Shown here one piece after another: positions 10,961-21,180 of a DNA stretch of 64,000 bases. The stretch is from Isochrysis galbana (Eukaryota > Haptophyta > Isochrysidales > Isochrysidaceae), in assembly GCA_018136815.1 (NCBI GenBank), contig CM030938.1:5356749-5420748 (forward strand). The letters run 5' to 3'. Numbering within the stretch: position 1 is the stretch's first letter; the number at the start of each line of letters is the position of its first letter. The notes beneath the pieces are model-generated. The model saw only the letters and a list, made by a program, of their open reading frames with translations. It was not told where the DNA came from and did no database searches. Both the position numbers and the translations under genes were made by a program.

Positions 10961-11065
10961 GCGGTACTCTCATGAGGCGCACTCTTTACAATAAAACTCA
11001 TTGCGATAGTCGTGAGGCGCACTCTTTTACAGTAAAACTACTTGCGATAGTCGTGAATGAAATGC
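10960..11065. repeat. short tandem repeat, about 48-base period
   Basis: The unit gaggcgcactctttacaata + aaactcattgcgatagtcgt occurs about two and a half times (from 10974, 11010 and 11050) with small changes. It abuts a taccactactc word shared with 6245. Confidence 0.6.
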
Positions 11066-11120
11066 ACTCTTTTGAAAACAACTGAGCGTTAGTACCACTA
11101 CTCCTACTAGCCCGGTGCTA

Positions 11121-11612
11121 TCACGACATCACGACACCCCTCAGCGCACTTGCCCGCACGCCTTGTAGTGATGATACAGACACATACACATATGCATCCG
11201 CTTCTGCGGACAAGGTCTGGTCAGGGAACTCACGCACGCGGGTGAGGGATGAGATTTTGGGCTCTGCGGTCTGGCGTGAGCAGACCTGGCGTCTTCGCTT
11301 TCCCGCGGGCGGCTTGTGCTTCGCCTTGCGCTTTCGCTCGATACGGGCCAAAAGCGGTCGGCCGTCCTCTCCCTCTCCATCCTCCTCCTCAGGATCCTCC
11401 TCCTCCTCTAGGTCTTGCGCTCGAGCTGCAGCGCTTGCAGCAGCGCTGCGCGCGGTGAAGAACTCCTGCCACTGTCGGTGCGCCGAGATCGTGGCCGAGG
11501 CGGTGGCTGCGGCTGTGGAGGCGGATACTGTCGCCCTTACTTGGGCGCCAGCCCCATGCTCGCTATCGCTGTCCTCCACCGTGGCTTGGGCTCGTGAGCT
11601 AGGCATGGCCGC
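11121..11612 (-). pseudogene. N-terminal remnant of a transposon protein
   Basis: From Met at 11606 the frame reads a Ser/Asp patch (VEDSDSEHG), an Ala-rich tract, an acidic stretch (LEEEEDPEEEDGEGEDG), a basic patch (RIERKRKAKHKPPAGKRRR) and then REFPDQTLSAEAD. In hAT-type proteins a phrase like the last one often precedes a BED-type zinc finger. Here the expected CxxC does not follow in frame; the neighbouring frame shows a CLYHHYKAC-like remnant instead, suggesting a frameshift. Judged a decayed element; the family is inferred, not shown. Confidence 0.35.
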
Positions 11613-11699
11613 TCTCGCGCTCCAGTCTAGCCACGGGCCCACTTCGCGCCAGCAATTCCCGCCCCCCGCCCCCCCCATCCGGTATCCCCCCCCTTGGTA

Positions 11700-12320
11700 T
11701 TGTGTCCTGGTCTCTTAGACGGCCCAAATTTCGCGAAATTTCGAACGAAATACGTCCTCGAAAAATGAGCCCAAATGTCGAAAAAAATTTCCGAAATCCT
11801 GGCCTGTCCCTAATCGGGGGGGGGTGCAAATCCCCCCATCTCCCTTTCTCCATTCTCCTCCACCCCTCTCCCTGCGGCGCGTCGCCATGCGGCGCGCCAC
11901 GGCCTGCTCTTAGAGGGCCTTTGGGAGCTCCCAAAGGGCCAGCAAGGGCAGCTCAGGGGGCAGTGGAGGCTGGGGCTCAGCCCCTGGCCCCGGGCACACT
12001 GCGGCAGGCCTGCCCCAGGCGTGACCCTTATCACCTTTGGCATTCCTTTGAGACTCGACTAGTGAACGCCGACCCCCAGTTGAACGGCATACGTTTAGGG
12101 GATAACGAAATGTACCAGTAGTATGCATAAACTTGGCAGTTGCGCCTGCACGCTTGCCGCTTGCTATTGCCAAAATTTAAACATACTGCTTTACGGCCGT
12201 CATTGCATACCACGTAAATAGCTAACGTGTCATACTCCCTTCCGGTCGCCAACATGCATAGCACTAGTACCTAGAAGTCACAGTACGCAGTAGTAGTAGT
12301 TGTTGTTGTCTTCAACTTGG
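11700..12320. other. repeat-derived intergenic stretch
   Basis: Includes an inverted repeat (gggcctttgggagctcccaaagggcc near 11918-11943) and a segment at 11905-12000 resembling 31100-31200. A plus-strand open frame at 12322-12723 overlaps the 3' end of the kinase gene and is not supported. Confidence 0.35.
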
Positions 12321-12601
12321 ATTGCATAGATGTGTTATTGCCGCATGCGGCGACGCGAGAAGGAGGAAGAGCCGATCGCGTAAAAAGCACGGCTTCTATT
12401 CGGCTCGTAAGCTTAGAACACATGACGAGCTGAACGAACACCTGAAGCGCAGTTTCCCGAAAGCTAGCGTGCGGGACTACGCACACAAGTTGAAATGGAG
12501 CAGCGGGCATGCTTGGGCTGTGACACGAGATGTGTCGTCGGCGCTTGCCATTACAGCCATCCGCGCGGCCCTACTCACGTGGAAGCTTGCGTACCGGTGC
12601 C

Positions 12602-14131
12602 TCATATTGTCTTTTTACCGCCCTCAGGCACCCTCAGCTGGCGTGCTTGCTTCTCGTCAGCCTGAATCCGGTCCAGCTCCTGCACATGAGGACATGGAGG
12701 ACCCGCTAAGAACCCGCGCCTAGACATGGAGGGCCCGCTAAGAGACCCGCGCCTACCCCAAACAGTTGCTACGCCGAGATCGCACATGGAGCTTCTCAAA
12801 CGGACCTGTAAGAGTAGTTTGATGGGTGCCTCGGCGTCTCCCAGTGGTTTTGCAGTTCGCCGGCCCGTCATGCACCGTTGTGCCACCTGCACGGCCAGTT
12901 CCTCGTACCGGTCAACTTCGTCAGCGCTTCCAAGCCGGAGCGCAGGATTGCGGGCACCTGCAAAGCCGAGGGAGGTGCGAACCACCTCGCACATACAGAA
13001 TCCAACTGCATCCTCCGCAACTTGGCGAAGTTCAGCCTTCGAGGCGCCAGTCGTGGCTAGTTGCGCGGAGTACTCCTGCCACGCCGTCGAAATCGCGCTG
13101 CGCAAGTTGCCGGCAATGCCAGTGCCATCAGACCTCCGTGACGTTTGTACATGGAATATGAAGCCGCAGACGAAGGCGAACATGAGGGAGCCGATGTCGA
13201 GCCCCGGCGGTCCAAAGACAGCGAATTCAGGGTCGATCACCTTGACACTGCGGCCGTCCGCCGCGACCATCACCGAGCCGGCATGGCAATCGCCATGGCA
13301 TAACGCGCGTTGTGACTCACTGCCCAAACTGTAGCCAAGGTAGCGGGCTTTCAAGGAGAGCACTTCAGCCATGAAAGCGGGATCTGAGCTAGCCAAGGCG
13401 CGCCCACGTGCGGAGTGCTCGTAACAGACGTTAAATACGTGCTCGAGCTGCACAGCTCGCAGTTCGTGGTTCCAGTATCTGACAGCTCGCTGTGCGGTCT
13501 CAACTTCACGCCCTTCCTTGTCCATCGTGCGGCCATGCACTTGCCCGAGGTAGCTGCCCGCGGCGGCAGCGGCCGCAGCTGGGACGCCTGCGGCCGGGTC
13601 GAAGCAGCGTTCGATGAGAAGCTCGTGCCCTTCCAGGAAGTCCATCACCATTACCATATGTGCCTCGTCAAACACATGGAGCGCAGGCTGAAAGCGCGCC
13701 GCCTCTGCCTCTCCAAGCACCGCTGCGGCGTCAGTGTAGTAGCACACCTCCCTCCGCATGCGCGCGGCGTCGAGAAGCATCTGCGGCTGCCACTTGACGA
13801 ATCCAGTCGCGTGCTTTACGAACAGTCCGCGCACAGCCCCGCGCGCCCTCAGAGAGAAAGAGAAGTTGACGTTGCCATCGGTGAGCTCTGCGACAGAAAC
13901 GTGTGGCAGCAGCAGTCTTCTGGCGGCCCAGGCGAGCGGACGCGGCAGACGGAGGAGTAGGGCGGGGGAGAGCGAGGAGAGGAACCACCGCGCAAGCCTG
14001 CCCGTCGGAGCGAAGCCTACGCCCCACGCCGCACCGGCGCACGCGAGGCGGCCCACGTAGAGCGCCGCGCCGTCGCCGCACAGCGCCATTGCGCCTCTCC
14101 CGCACTTCACGGACTCCGAGCAACACACCAT
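12602..14131 (-). CDS. mtnK: methylthioribose kinase-like, APH/choline-kinase fold
   Basis: From ATG 14129-14131 this reads 509 residues to the stop at 12602. The P-loop-like start is AELTDGNVNFSF (81-92) with a following LFVKHA lysine. The catalytic loop ALCHGDCHAGSVMV sits near 276-289, and the metal-binding segment VIDPEFAVFGPPGLDIGS near 298-315. HGDxHxGSxM plus DPEFxxxGPxGxDIG is the hallmark of S-methyl-5-thioribose kinases, which phosphorylate methylthioribose with ATP in methionine salvage. Residues 1-75 are basic and hydrophobic and may be a targeting leader. The last ~60 residues look non-homologous and include a tandem of ggacatggagg/cccgctaaga (12692-12757), so an intron or an earlier end is possible (candidate donor CTTACAG|gtccgt). 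The frame is open further upstream to 14491, but without family similarity. Confidence 0.75.
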   Translation of the reverse strand: MVCCSESVKCGRGAMALCGDGAALYVGRLACAGAAWGVGFAPTGRLARWFLSSLSPALLLRLPRPLAWAARRLLLPHVSVAELTDGNVNFSFSLRARGAVRGLFVKHATGFVKWQPQMLLDAARMRREVCYYTDAAAVLGEAEAARFQPALHVFDEAHMVMVMDFLEGHELLIERCFDPAAGVPAAAAAAAGSYLGQVHGRTMDKEGREVETAQRAVRYWNHELRAVQLEHVFNVCYEHSARGRALASSDPAFMAEVLSLKARYLGYSLGSESQRALCHGDCHAGSVMVAADGRSVKVIDPEFAVFGPPGLDIGSLMFAFVCGFIFHVQTSRRSDGTGIAGNLRSAISTAWQEYSAQLATTGASKAELRQVAEDAVGFCMCEVVRTSLGFAGARNPALRLGSADEVDRYEELAVQVAQRCMTGRRTAKPLGDAEAPIKLLLQVRLRSSMCDLGVATVWGRRGSLSGPSMSRRGFLAGPPCPHVQELDRIQADEKQARQLRVPEGGKKTI

Positions 14132-15293
14132 AGGCCGGGAAGTTCTAAATAAAGTTATAATGGGCCGGCCGGGCGGGCCCCCCCGCCCGCGCGGTATCTG
14201 GTATCTGACTGATAACTTCACCCAGCCGAATGGGCTGGAGTGCCCAACTTTCGAACGCGACCAGGCGCGCTGGGTGCGAGGAGGCTCAAGCTGGACGGCC
14301 AAGAAGTCTCTTGAGAGCCTGGGCTGCCCCGGTGTCAACGAGTCCGCGAACGCGATGCACTTGGCACATGGCACTTGGCGACTTGGCGACCGCCTCGGTA
14401 GATGTGTGGATGTAGATGGAATAGTAAGTCTTGCAGTGGCAGCGCAGGCGCGCGAAGAGCGAAGAGGGCTGTATGGCAATGCTCGCCACAATTCCCGAGC
14501 GCGCGGGTGGGTAGTCCGCGGGGTTGGGGGTTGGGAGGGAGAGGGAGCGTACCAATAGCCTGGATGGGGTTCTGCGCGTAGGAGCGCGTAGGCAAGCCGG
14601 TGTCATCCTCCTCAGGTTGGGGTTGGAAGGTTGGAAGTTGTGTGGTGTGGGGCTGGCGGCCATGCTGCGTGGGCAGGTGAAGCAGAAATCGGCCGAGTGC
14701 GGTGGCATGAAACGCCGGTGAGACCGCCGACCGGTGTACCCGGACCTTTAGTCCGAACACCAGCGACAAGGGGGGAAGGGGGGGCTGCCCACCCAGTGCT
14801 CTCGCTGGAGCGCGGTGAAGGTCGGCCTGTCAGGCAGGTCGGTCGCGCCATCGCTCTGCCTCGGAATCGGATTCGAGCGGGGAGAGAGACGAGGGGAAAT
14901 CTTCCCCCGGTCCCCGGTCCCACTATAAAAAATTGGGCCTCCGGATCAACAAGCTTTTTTTCAACCCAGCCTCCCCCACCGCTCTAAAAAAGGGGACCCC
15001 AAGTGCAAGTGCTGCATCACCTTCTTACCGGGCTACTGGCTTTTGGCAATAGATTGTAGTACAAACACTTACACTTAGATGTTTTATTATCATTATCTGC
15101 CGGGGCGGAGAATCCCCCTTTAGGCTTTCGCAGGGGCCCTCCGCCCGCGGTGCAAAAATGCAGCACCCCACCCACCCCCACAATGTTTGTACGTAGTCGA
15201 ATACTTGACCGCCCTATTACTTGTGGAGACACGATTTGCACGTGGCACACTTCGTAATGGGCAGTGCGCCCCGAAGAGCTGAACGAGCTGCAC
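14132..15293. other. intergenic with GC hairpin and dispersed repeat
   Basis: 14158-14190 is a GC-rich palindromic stretch (gggccggccgggcgggcccc). 14825-14935 is the second copy of the 8440-8580 repeat. No supported gene; the kinase promoter should be just above 14131. Confidence 0.45.
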
Positions 15294-16253
15294 TCACAAA
15301 TACGCCATGATGCCATTTGCTACAATCGGCCGGTACCGCGATAGCCGGTCCTTCAGCATCCCTGCCCTCTTCAGCAGGGACCGCAAGTCTGCAGATCCCG
15401 GAGGGGGCTTGCCACGACCTATAATAGTGTGCGTGCGCAACTGCTTTGGTATCTGGTGTGCCGACTCGTATTTCAGCAGCTGTTCCTCCAAGGCATTGGA
15501 AATCGTGGTAAGCTTGGCAGCCTGATAGTCAAGCCACTGCCCAGTCTCCAAGTTTGCTTGCAGTAGTGTCGTGGGCTTCCCCAAAATGTTCAATTTGGCC
15601 CCGACGTGTAGATCCCAGCATGTCAGATGAGCTCGTCGCATGGACTCCGCGTGCTGATTGTGTGAAAGCTTCTCGTGCAACCGCATCGACATAATCTTTG
15701 TGTCCTTGCCTACCACGCCAGCTAGAGACTCCTTCTCTGGGCAGTAAATCTGGTCCTTGTCCAAATGGCGCACCTCCTTGTCTAGGATGATTTGGAATAG
15801 CTCCGTGCTCATGTCAAAGCAGATCTCCATGTATCTCTTCGTATTGAACTCGGTCCACCAGCTCTTGAATGTCAAAAACTGTAAATCCGGCACTGGGTTG
15901 ACCGGCATCTTCAGTTTGATGTATCCAGCACCAGCCACACTAAGCTTAGACTGCCCCATCGAGCGGTCAGGTTGGAGCCTTGGCAAGCCCTTTGCCTTCG
16001 GGTCATATTCCTCTGGCCTGGCCTCCGGAGGATCGGCCACCCCGTGCTCGCCGTCCTCAGCTGATCCGTCCTCTCTGGGTAACGCCTCCACGTTCTCCTC
16101 GCCCATCGGCGCTGTGCCTAGCGCCTCCAGCTCCGCCGCTCGCAATGCACCGTGTTCCTCCACCTCCATCGGTGGGAGGGGTGAACGAGCGCTGCGTGAC
16201 TTCCCCTTGCTTGCACGCAGATGCCAGATGCACCAGAGCGAGCGAGAGAGCAA
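15294..16253 (-). CDS. orphan protein, helical/coiled-coil C-terminal half
   Basis: A long single-exon frame of 319 residues. Residues 1-85 are acidic and low complexity (HGALRAAELEALGTAPMGEE). From about residue 105 it becomes an ordered-looking domain: YIKLKMPVNPVPDLQFLTFK, FNTKRYMEICFDMSTELFQI, then heptad-rich stretches (LQANLETGQWLDYQAAKLTT, NALEEQLLKYESAHQ). It ends DRLSRYRPIVANGIMAYL. The ordered amino-acid usage and lack of repeats support a real gene, possibly cytoskeletal or ciliary, but I do not recognise the family. A better start may be the internal Met near residue 29 (MEVEEHGAL). Confidence 0.6.
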   Translation of the reverse strand: MLSRSLWCIWHLRASKGKSRSARSPLPPMEVEEHGALRAAELEALGTAPMGEENVEALPREDGSAEDGEHGVADPPEARPEEYDPKAKGLPRLQPDRSMGQSKLSVAGAGYIKLKMPVNPVPDLQFLTFKSWWTEFNTKRYMEICFDMSTELFQIILDKEVRHLDKDQIYCPEKESLAGVVGKDTKIMSMRLHEKLSHNQHAESMRRAHLTCWDLHVGAKLNILGKPTTLLQANLETGQWLDYQAAKLTTISNALEEQLLKYESAHQIPKQLRTHTIIGRGKPPPGSADLRSLLKRAGMLKDRLSRYRPIVANGIMAYL

Positions 16254-16900
16254 AACGAGAGCGAGCGAGAGCGAGCGAAGGCCCCTACTCCCACCGAAAA
16301 GCCTGTCCGAGCCGACTCTCTCACTGCTGCGGCCGCTCGCTCGATCCGAGCCTGAGGAGAGAAGGGGAAGGAGAGAAACGACCCGGCAAGGAAAGATACC
16401 GGCAGGGGGCAGCTGTCAGAGGTCTCTTGGGGTGGTGATTTTAACCATAGTGCTGTGCGAGGGTAGCCGTAACCCGCCCTCACAAATCACAAATAGATAG
16501 GTCTAATTTGCTATCTTCCCCGCGTCCCTTTACCTGTCCCTGGGGGCAATCGGGTTTGATTTGCGACCTCTTCTCATCTTCCCCTAGGCACGTCGCATTT
16601 CTCTCGTCTCTCGTCTGCTAAAATAGTAGATAGTTAGCCCGGTCACCGGTCACTCACACTCACTCATTTTAACCACTATTTCCCACCTCCCCTGGGTGCC
16701 CAAGGATTCCTTAGGGTTCCCCCCTACCTGCCCCGCCAGCCGCCTCCCCCCTCCGAACGACCCCTTCCCGCCCCACGAACCACGAAGGGCAATGGCGTCG
16801 GTGAGTGACCCCCCGACCCCCCTCCCTTTCCCATCCCCCGCGCGTGGCGGTCTACTTGGGGAGATTGAGGCGGGCGCTCACGGGAGCACGGGCTCTTTTG
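16254..16900. other. intergenic, purine-rich and low complexity
   Basis: 16230-16300 is a gagcgagc/gagagcgag tract directly upstream of the orphan gene. 16600-16900 has short direct repeats (cactcacactcactcat) and poly-C patches. No gene seen. Confidence 0.35.
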
Positions 16901-16904
16901 ACGG

Positions 16905-16995
16905 AACGCGACTTTTGGGTAGTAGGGAGGTACACTAGCACACTGCCTCACACCGCACACTTAGCGGGGAATTTTAAGAAGATTTTTTTTTAGCT
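16905..16995. repeat. dispersed repeat end, inverted copy at 46265-46360
   Basis: The order gggtagtagggaggtacact, gcctcac, cgca, ttagcgggg, aattttaagaagattttttt is matched in reverse complement at 46265-46360. Both copies border low-complexity DNA; probably one end of a transposon. Confidence 0.65.
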
Positions 16996-17092
16996 ACAGC
17001 TACAGGCGACCTGACCAAAAAATAAAGAAATATACACTCTTATAGCATAAAACAGTCGATCAATTAAGGGCTAGTTGTTGCACCTGTCCCTA

Positions 17093-17281
17093 TCACATGT
17101 GGCAACTGAGTGACGAATTGGAGTGGCCCATAGGGCCTGAGGGCAATGAGGAAGGGGCAAAGCCGGCGGCAGGCGTGGCGAGGGAGGCCACTTCAGAGGT
17201 GCTGACGGGCTGAAGCCCGTCAGCAGAGGAAGGCGGGCAGGCGGGCTTGAGCGAGGGCGAGGACGGCGGCGAAAGCGACAT
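17093..17281 (-). CDS. gag N-terminal fragment, gypsy-type element
   Basis: Starts MSLSPPSSPSLKPACPPSSA and stops after 62 codons. The same start, leader and upstream sequence are repeated at 48598-49392, and a related MSAPSSRSPSP start occurs at 22504 and 50040. A proline/serine-rich gag N terminus after a TCGCTCTCG-repeat leader fits an LTR retroelement. It is truncated: no capsid or zinc knuckle follows. Confidence 0.5.
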   Translation of the reverse strand: MSLSPPSSPSLKPACPPSSADGLQPVSTSEVASLATPAAGFAPSSLPSGPMGHSNSSLSCHM

Positions 17282-18950
17282 GGAACGAGCGGCGAAAGGC
17301 GAGGGTGAGTGAGAGGAGGGCTGTGGTGGCAGGGGCTGGCGAGGCGAGGAGGGATTGTAGGGTCTGAGTGTTACGAGAGCGAGAGCGACGAGAGCGAGAG
17401 CGACGACGGATGACGACTGGCGACAGGCCGACGGACAAAGACACCCAGGAAGACACCCCGACTCTCGCCCCACGACTTTCTCACATAACTCGACTGAAAT
17501 CAAACCCAAACACTCCGATCAGACAACGACGGACGACGATCAAAGGGCGATCTGTCGACGATCTTGTCTGGAACGGGAATCGCACCATAACGGAAACGAG
17601 GGGCAATCTTGCTACGCAGGATTCCAAGAGACCTACCAAATAAGACGAAAGGAGTGCGATGTGCCTAAGGGGGAGATGCGAAGAGGTCGCAAATTAAACC
17701 TGATTGCCCCCAGAAGCAGATAAAGAACCGCAGGGGAGATAGCAAATTAAACCTATCTGCGAGGCGCCTGGGAGGAAGAGAGGTGGGGAAACTTCCCTTC
17801 TCTTTCGAGAGAAAGAGAGAGAGCGCTCCACAACCCCCGATCCCATGCATCCAAGCGAAGCTTTTGACCGAGAACGCGAGAAAGCAGAGAATTATAACGA
17901 TAGATACCGAACGACGAAGAGAAGAGCGAAGCCTAACGAGTGTCGATTCGCGAATGCGACACCCCCCTGCTAGGATCGAGCGTCCCGCGAGGGAAAGAAG
18001 AGAACCTAACGGATGGCGGAGAGCTCCAAACAAGCCACGAGAAAGGCAGAAGAGCAATCCTGAACGAGACCGAACGAGCCCAGAGCGAATGAACGAATAA
18101 ATTCGAAGAGCGAATGAAACATTTAATCCGAAGAGCGAATGAAACAATAAATCCGAATGGATAGAGAGCCACGCGCCCAACGCCGAACCAAGACGGAAGA
18201 CGTGATGAGCGACGCACCGAGAAGTTACGAACAATCGAGGACCGATGAGAACGCAGAACGACGAGAATCGAGAATCGAGAGTCGAGAGCGAGAAACGAAG
18301 AACGCGGAACGACGAGAATCGAGAATCAAGATCGAGAGCGAGAAACGAAGAACGATAAGAACGCGGAACGATGAGAATCGAGAATCGAGAATCGAAGAAC
18401 GAACGACGAACGACGAACGACGAACTATAAGAATAGTGCGCGGCGATCGAAGAGACAAGGGGTACCACACCCGTCCGGACGATGAGGTGTAGAATCGGCG
18501 GCCGGCGCGGCAGACCGCAGGACTCAACGCTGCAACCCATCCCCTTCTCTCTTTTACGAGAGTTTTACCTGGATGTTTGGGCGGTGTGGCGGCACCCAAG
18601 TTACAACGCGGCGTCTCCTGTTCTTCGATATATGAGTAGTCGAACAGCCAACGGCGAAAGGCGGCGAGATATCACGACGGGCTCGGCACGTCACGCGCGA
18701 GCTAAACGACGAGGTACGGGGGTCTCCTGACAGAGCGCAGCGAAAGGGGAGGGAGATCCATCCTCCGTGGTCGAAAGGGGGGGCGAGCCATACCTCTCTT
18801 CCCGCGGGGGGAACTATTCGGCGGCCGCGGGGGGAAAATTCGGCGACCGCGGGGGGGAACTGGAAAAGAATTCCCGTACGTTCCCGTACCGCGATCAAAC
18901 GTAAACGACGGCGTTGAGAGATATCTGAAGGGGCGTGACAGTCGCGACTG
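17282..18950 (-). mobile_element. gypsy LTR and leader region
   Basis: It lies between a chromodomain-bearing pol end (above 18951) and a gag start (17281), both on the minus strand. On that strand, just past the pol stop, the sequence becomes TGTCACGCCCCTTCAG (from 18940), a typical start for chromovirus LTRs. It is preceded by a perfect 18-base palindrome (18936-18953). A candidate primer-binding site, TGGTGCGATTCC, lies at 17576-17587. 18220-18430 is rich in gagaatcgaga and cgaacgacgaa repeats. The segment 17095-17876 is repeated at 48598-49392. LTR ends are not proven. Confidence 0.45.
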
Positions 18951-19771
18951 TCAGAAGAACGCAGAGGGTGTATCGAGGAGAGAGACGAGGGTGCGATCCG
19001 ATGGCGACAGGCGTGCGAGAGCCTCGGAGCGACAGCGAACGAAGGTAGGCGAGGCAAGCACAGCGTGCGCAATTGCGTGGGAGCCAAACCACGGGGAACC
19101 GCGCGACGATCCCGACGAGTACCACCACTGCCCGAGGACGAAGACCGCGTGCTGCGGCCGCATCATTGGACCTGCAGGGTTGGCAACAGACGGGCGGGCT
19201 GAGACGGGCAAATGGGAGACATGAGCAATGGGGCCACTGTGCGAGGACGGTGCGAGACGAGGCGAGCGGCGCGGGGCCTGATGATCCGAGCCGGTGGTCT
19301 CGGATCCCACGGGAGCTTCGATCGCGTGCGACGTCGGTGGAGTTGAGACGGTCTGAGATTGTGATTCTGCAGCCCGCTTTCTCATCTGAGGCTTACGAAG
19401 AGGCGGGAAGGGGTGAGCATCATCATAGGCAGTGACGAGCGACTCGCAGCGGCGAAGCAATTCGGCTAGCGGCTCCCATGTGGCCGCAGCTTTCGCGTAA
19501 CCACGCCACTTGACGAGATACTGCCTGGAATCACCTCGACCCTTGCGGTCAAGGAGTGAATCCACCAGATACTCATCTCTTTGGACGGGNNNNNNNNNNN
19601 NNNNNNNNNNNNNNNNNNNNNNNNNNNNNNNNNNNNNNNNNNNNNNNNNNNNNNNNNNNNNNNNNNNNNNNNNNNNNNNNNNNNNNNNNTCACCCACAAC
19701 ACGTCGCAGTCGGGCACAGGCTCTTCAGATTTCCTCTTCACAGACGACGTCTCCTTCCAGGTGCGGCGCAA
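18951..19771 (-). pseudogene. gypsy/chromovirus pol 3' end with chromodomain
   Basis: The frame on the minus strand runs out of the scaffold gap into a chromodomain (about 19589-19425: DEYLVDSLLDRKGRG, QYLVKWRGYAKAAATWEP, LAELL). That is the C-terminal domain of Ty3/gypsy chromovirus integrases, which directs integration to marked chromatin. A Ser/Pro-rich tail follows to the stop at 18951. On the other side of the gap, LLRRTWKETSSVKRKSEE (19771-19690) is probably the integrase tail. Reverse transcriptase and the integrase core are absent upstream, so the element is incomplete or lost in the gap. Confidence 0.7.
19590..19689. other. assembly gap (100 N)
   Basis: Exactly 100 N, a placeholder of unknown true length inside the gypsy pol remnant. 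Confidence 0.99.
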
Positions 19772-19774
19772 TAA

Positions 19775-20380
19775 GTCGCATCCCGCTCTCGCGTGGCGGG
19801 TAGATTGCCGAATAACTGCACTGGACTCTGCAAATCACACGCCGCATGATGCTTGCTTCCCCCACACCGTGTGGCAGGTCTTCATGGAGCATCTCAAACG
19901 GCTCGCCGTGGAGTCCAAGTAATGCTGAGGGTCAAAGAAGTCGAGGGTCCATGCGGCGCTAGAGCAAGAGTGTGGTGCGGGCGGGGGAGAGCCGACGACG
20001 GCCGCGGGTGCGCCGCTACTGAGCTTCATGTTACCCCTGAGTTGCTAGCAGCTCAGGCTTGCTTTGGGGTGGTGAAGATGGAGTAGGCGCAAGACAGCCA
20101 CATTGCGCGAAAGGGAGCAATCAGTAGGGTGGCTGGTATCTATGGCTGGGTGGGTGCGAGCGGCGAGCGTGAGCGTCAAAGCATGTACGCCGCCGCATAC
20201 ATATACATCCGCGTTCGCCAACGTAAGAAAATAACAATTCAGCAACTTAATGTTCGGTCTAAAACTTCTGGCTTTTGGCTCCCTTGAAACGTCGTTCCGA
20301 ATGAGTGTTTTCATATGGGGAGCGTCTCAACTCGGCACTTCGCTGTGGTACCAACCCTTAAGTGTGGAAGGCAGGAAAGT
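19775..20380. other. no gene recognised
   Basis: Possibly further degraded gypsy pol sequence (minus strand). Open frames are short and show no motif I can name. Confidence 0.3.
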
Positions 20381-20454
20381 CGTCCGCTTCACGGGGGGAA
20401 GGGGAACTCTGCGACGAGAAATATTGGACTCAAAACACAACGATGATAAAAAAA

Positions 20455-20560
20455 ACATCTGAAGATTCCGGGCTACACACCTACTGGCTACAGGACTATC
20501 CATCTCTACTTCCAACGCCCTTATCTTCCCTCCCTCCACCTCTTCCCCTGCCCCCCTTCT
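20455..20560. repeat. dispersed repeat, copy at 62385-62482
   Basis: Both copies read gaagattc, gggctacacacctac, then a variable stretch, acgccctta/ccgcccttac, tccctccctccacctc. Same orientation. Non-coding. Confidence 0.65.
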
Positions 20561-20881
20561 TTCCTTTTTCTTTGGTTTCCGGGGTCCGGCCTCGGTGCAC
20601 TACCCGAGGCCTGGTTTGGAGTGTGGGTTCCGGGCAGGCCTTTTGGTCTCTTTCTTTCGTAGGTCGTGTCCCCCCGGCCACGGTTTGGTGGTTGGGTCCC
20701 GTCTAGATCGCAATGCCACTAGTGGCGCCCTCCCTTGCTCGTTGTATCAGTGGACAGTGGTTTACTCGTTTCCGTTGCTTCACTCCTTGGCCTCTTCGAC
20801 ATCGTGCGCGATCCTCAGCTTGGTGGCTAGCTCCACTAGCTCCTCGCTGGGTTTAAGCCCACCCTTGTCGTTTATTTGAAA

Positions 20882-20940
20882 AGGTGTCGTTGCGTCAATT
20901 GTGGGACATCAGTCGAATTGAGCTATCAAATGTCCATAGT
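20882..20940. repeat. short dispersed repeat, copy at 28688-28743
   Basis: ggtgtcgtt, cgtcaattgtgggacatcag, tcgaattgag, atgtcca is present at both places in the same orientation with about four differences. Both copies are followed by AT-rich DNA and the gccgtgcgtgcgtat family, so they may be one end of a larger element. Confidence 0.65.
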
Positions 20941-21049
20941 TATTTATACAACAATATTCACACGTGACCCTAGTGTCGACGTTTAACATCTACGGCGCGC
21001 GCTTTTAAGGATTGGTCTATTTTTGGCAGCAGGGTGCAGTTGTCACAGT

Positions 21050-21180
21050 GTCTTTTCCTGACGAACCAGCGCCCCCCCCATGGAGACGCCGTGCGTGCGT
21101 ATGCCGATTTGTTTCTCTGCGGTTCGCCTACACTTACGCAAACGTCCAGTATAAGAGAGATATCTAGAAGACTTCGCACG
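21050..21180. repeat. GC-rich 'gacgccgtgcgtgcgtat' repeat unit
   Basis: Single unit related to the tandem array at 28800-29180 (gacgccgt.cgtgcgtat, ctctgcg, acgtccag/acgtaaac, tataagagat). The element then passes into G-rich DNA of unknown nature at 21180-22300, which contains no supported gene. Confidence 0.5.

Noticed and set aside
12322-12723. 133-codon plus-strand frame
   Set aside because: Overlaps the kinase 3' end, has no recognisable domain, and its tail is the ggacatggagg tandem repeat.
12726-13334. Plus-strand frame opposite the kinase gene
   Set aside because: Antisense shadow; the minus strand has the HGD and DPEF kinase signatures.
18157-18492. Arg/Glu-rich plus-strand frame
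   Set aside because: Produced by gagaatcgaga-type tandem repeats inside a gypsy LTR region.
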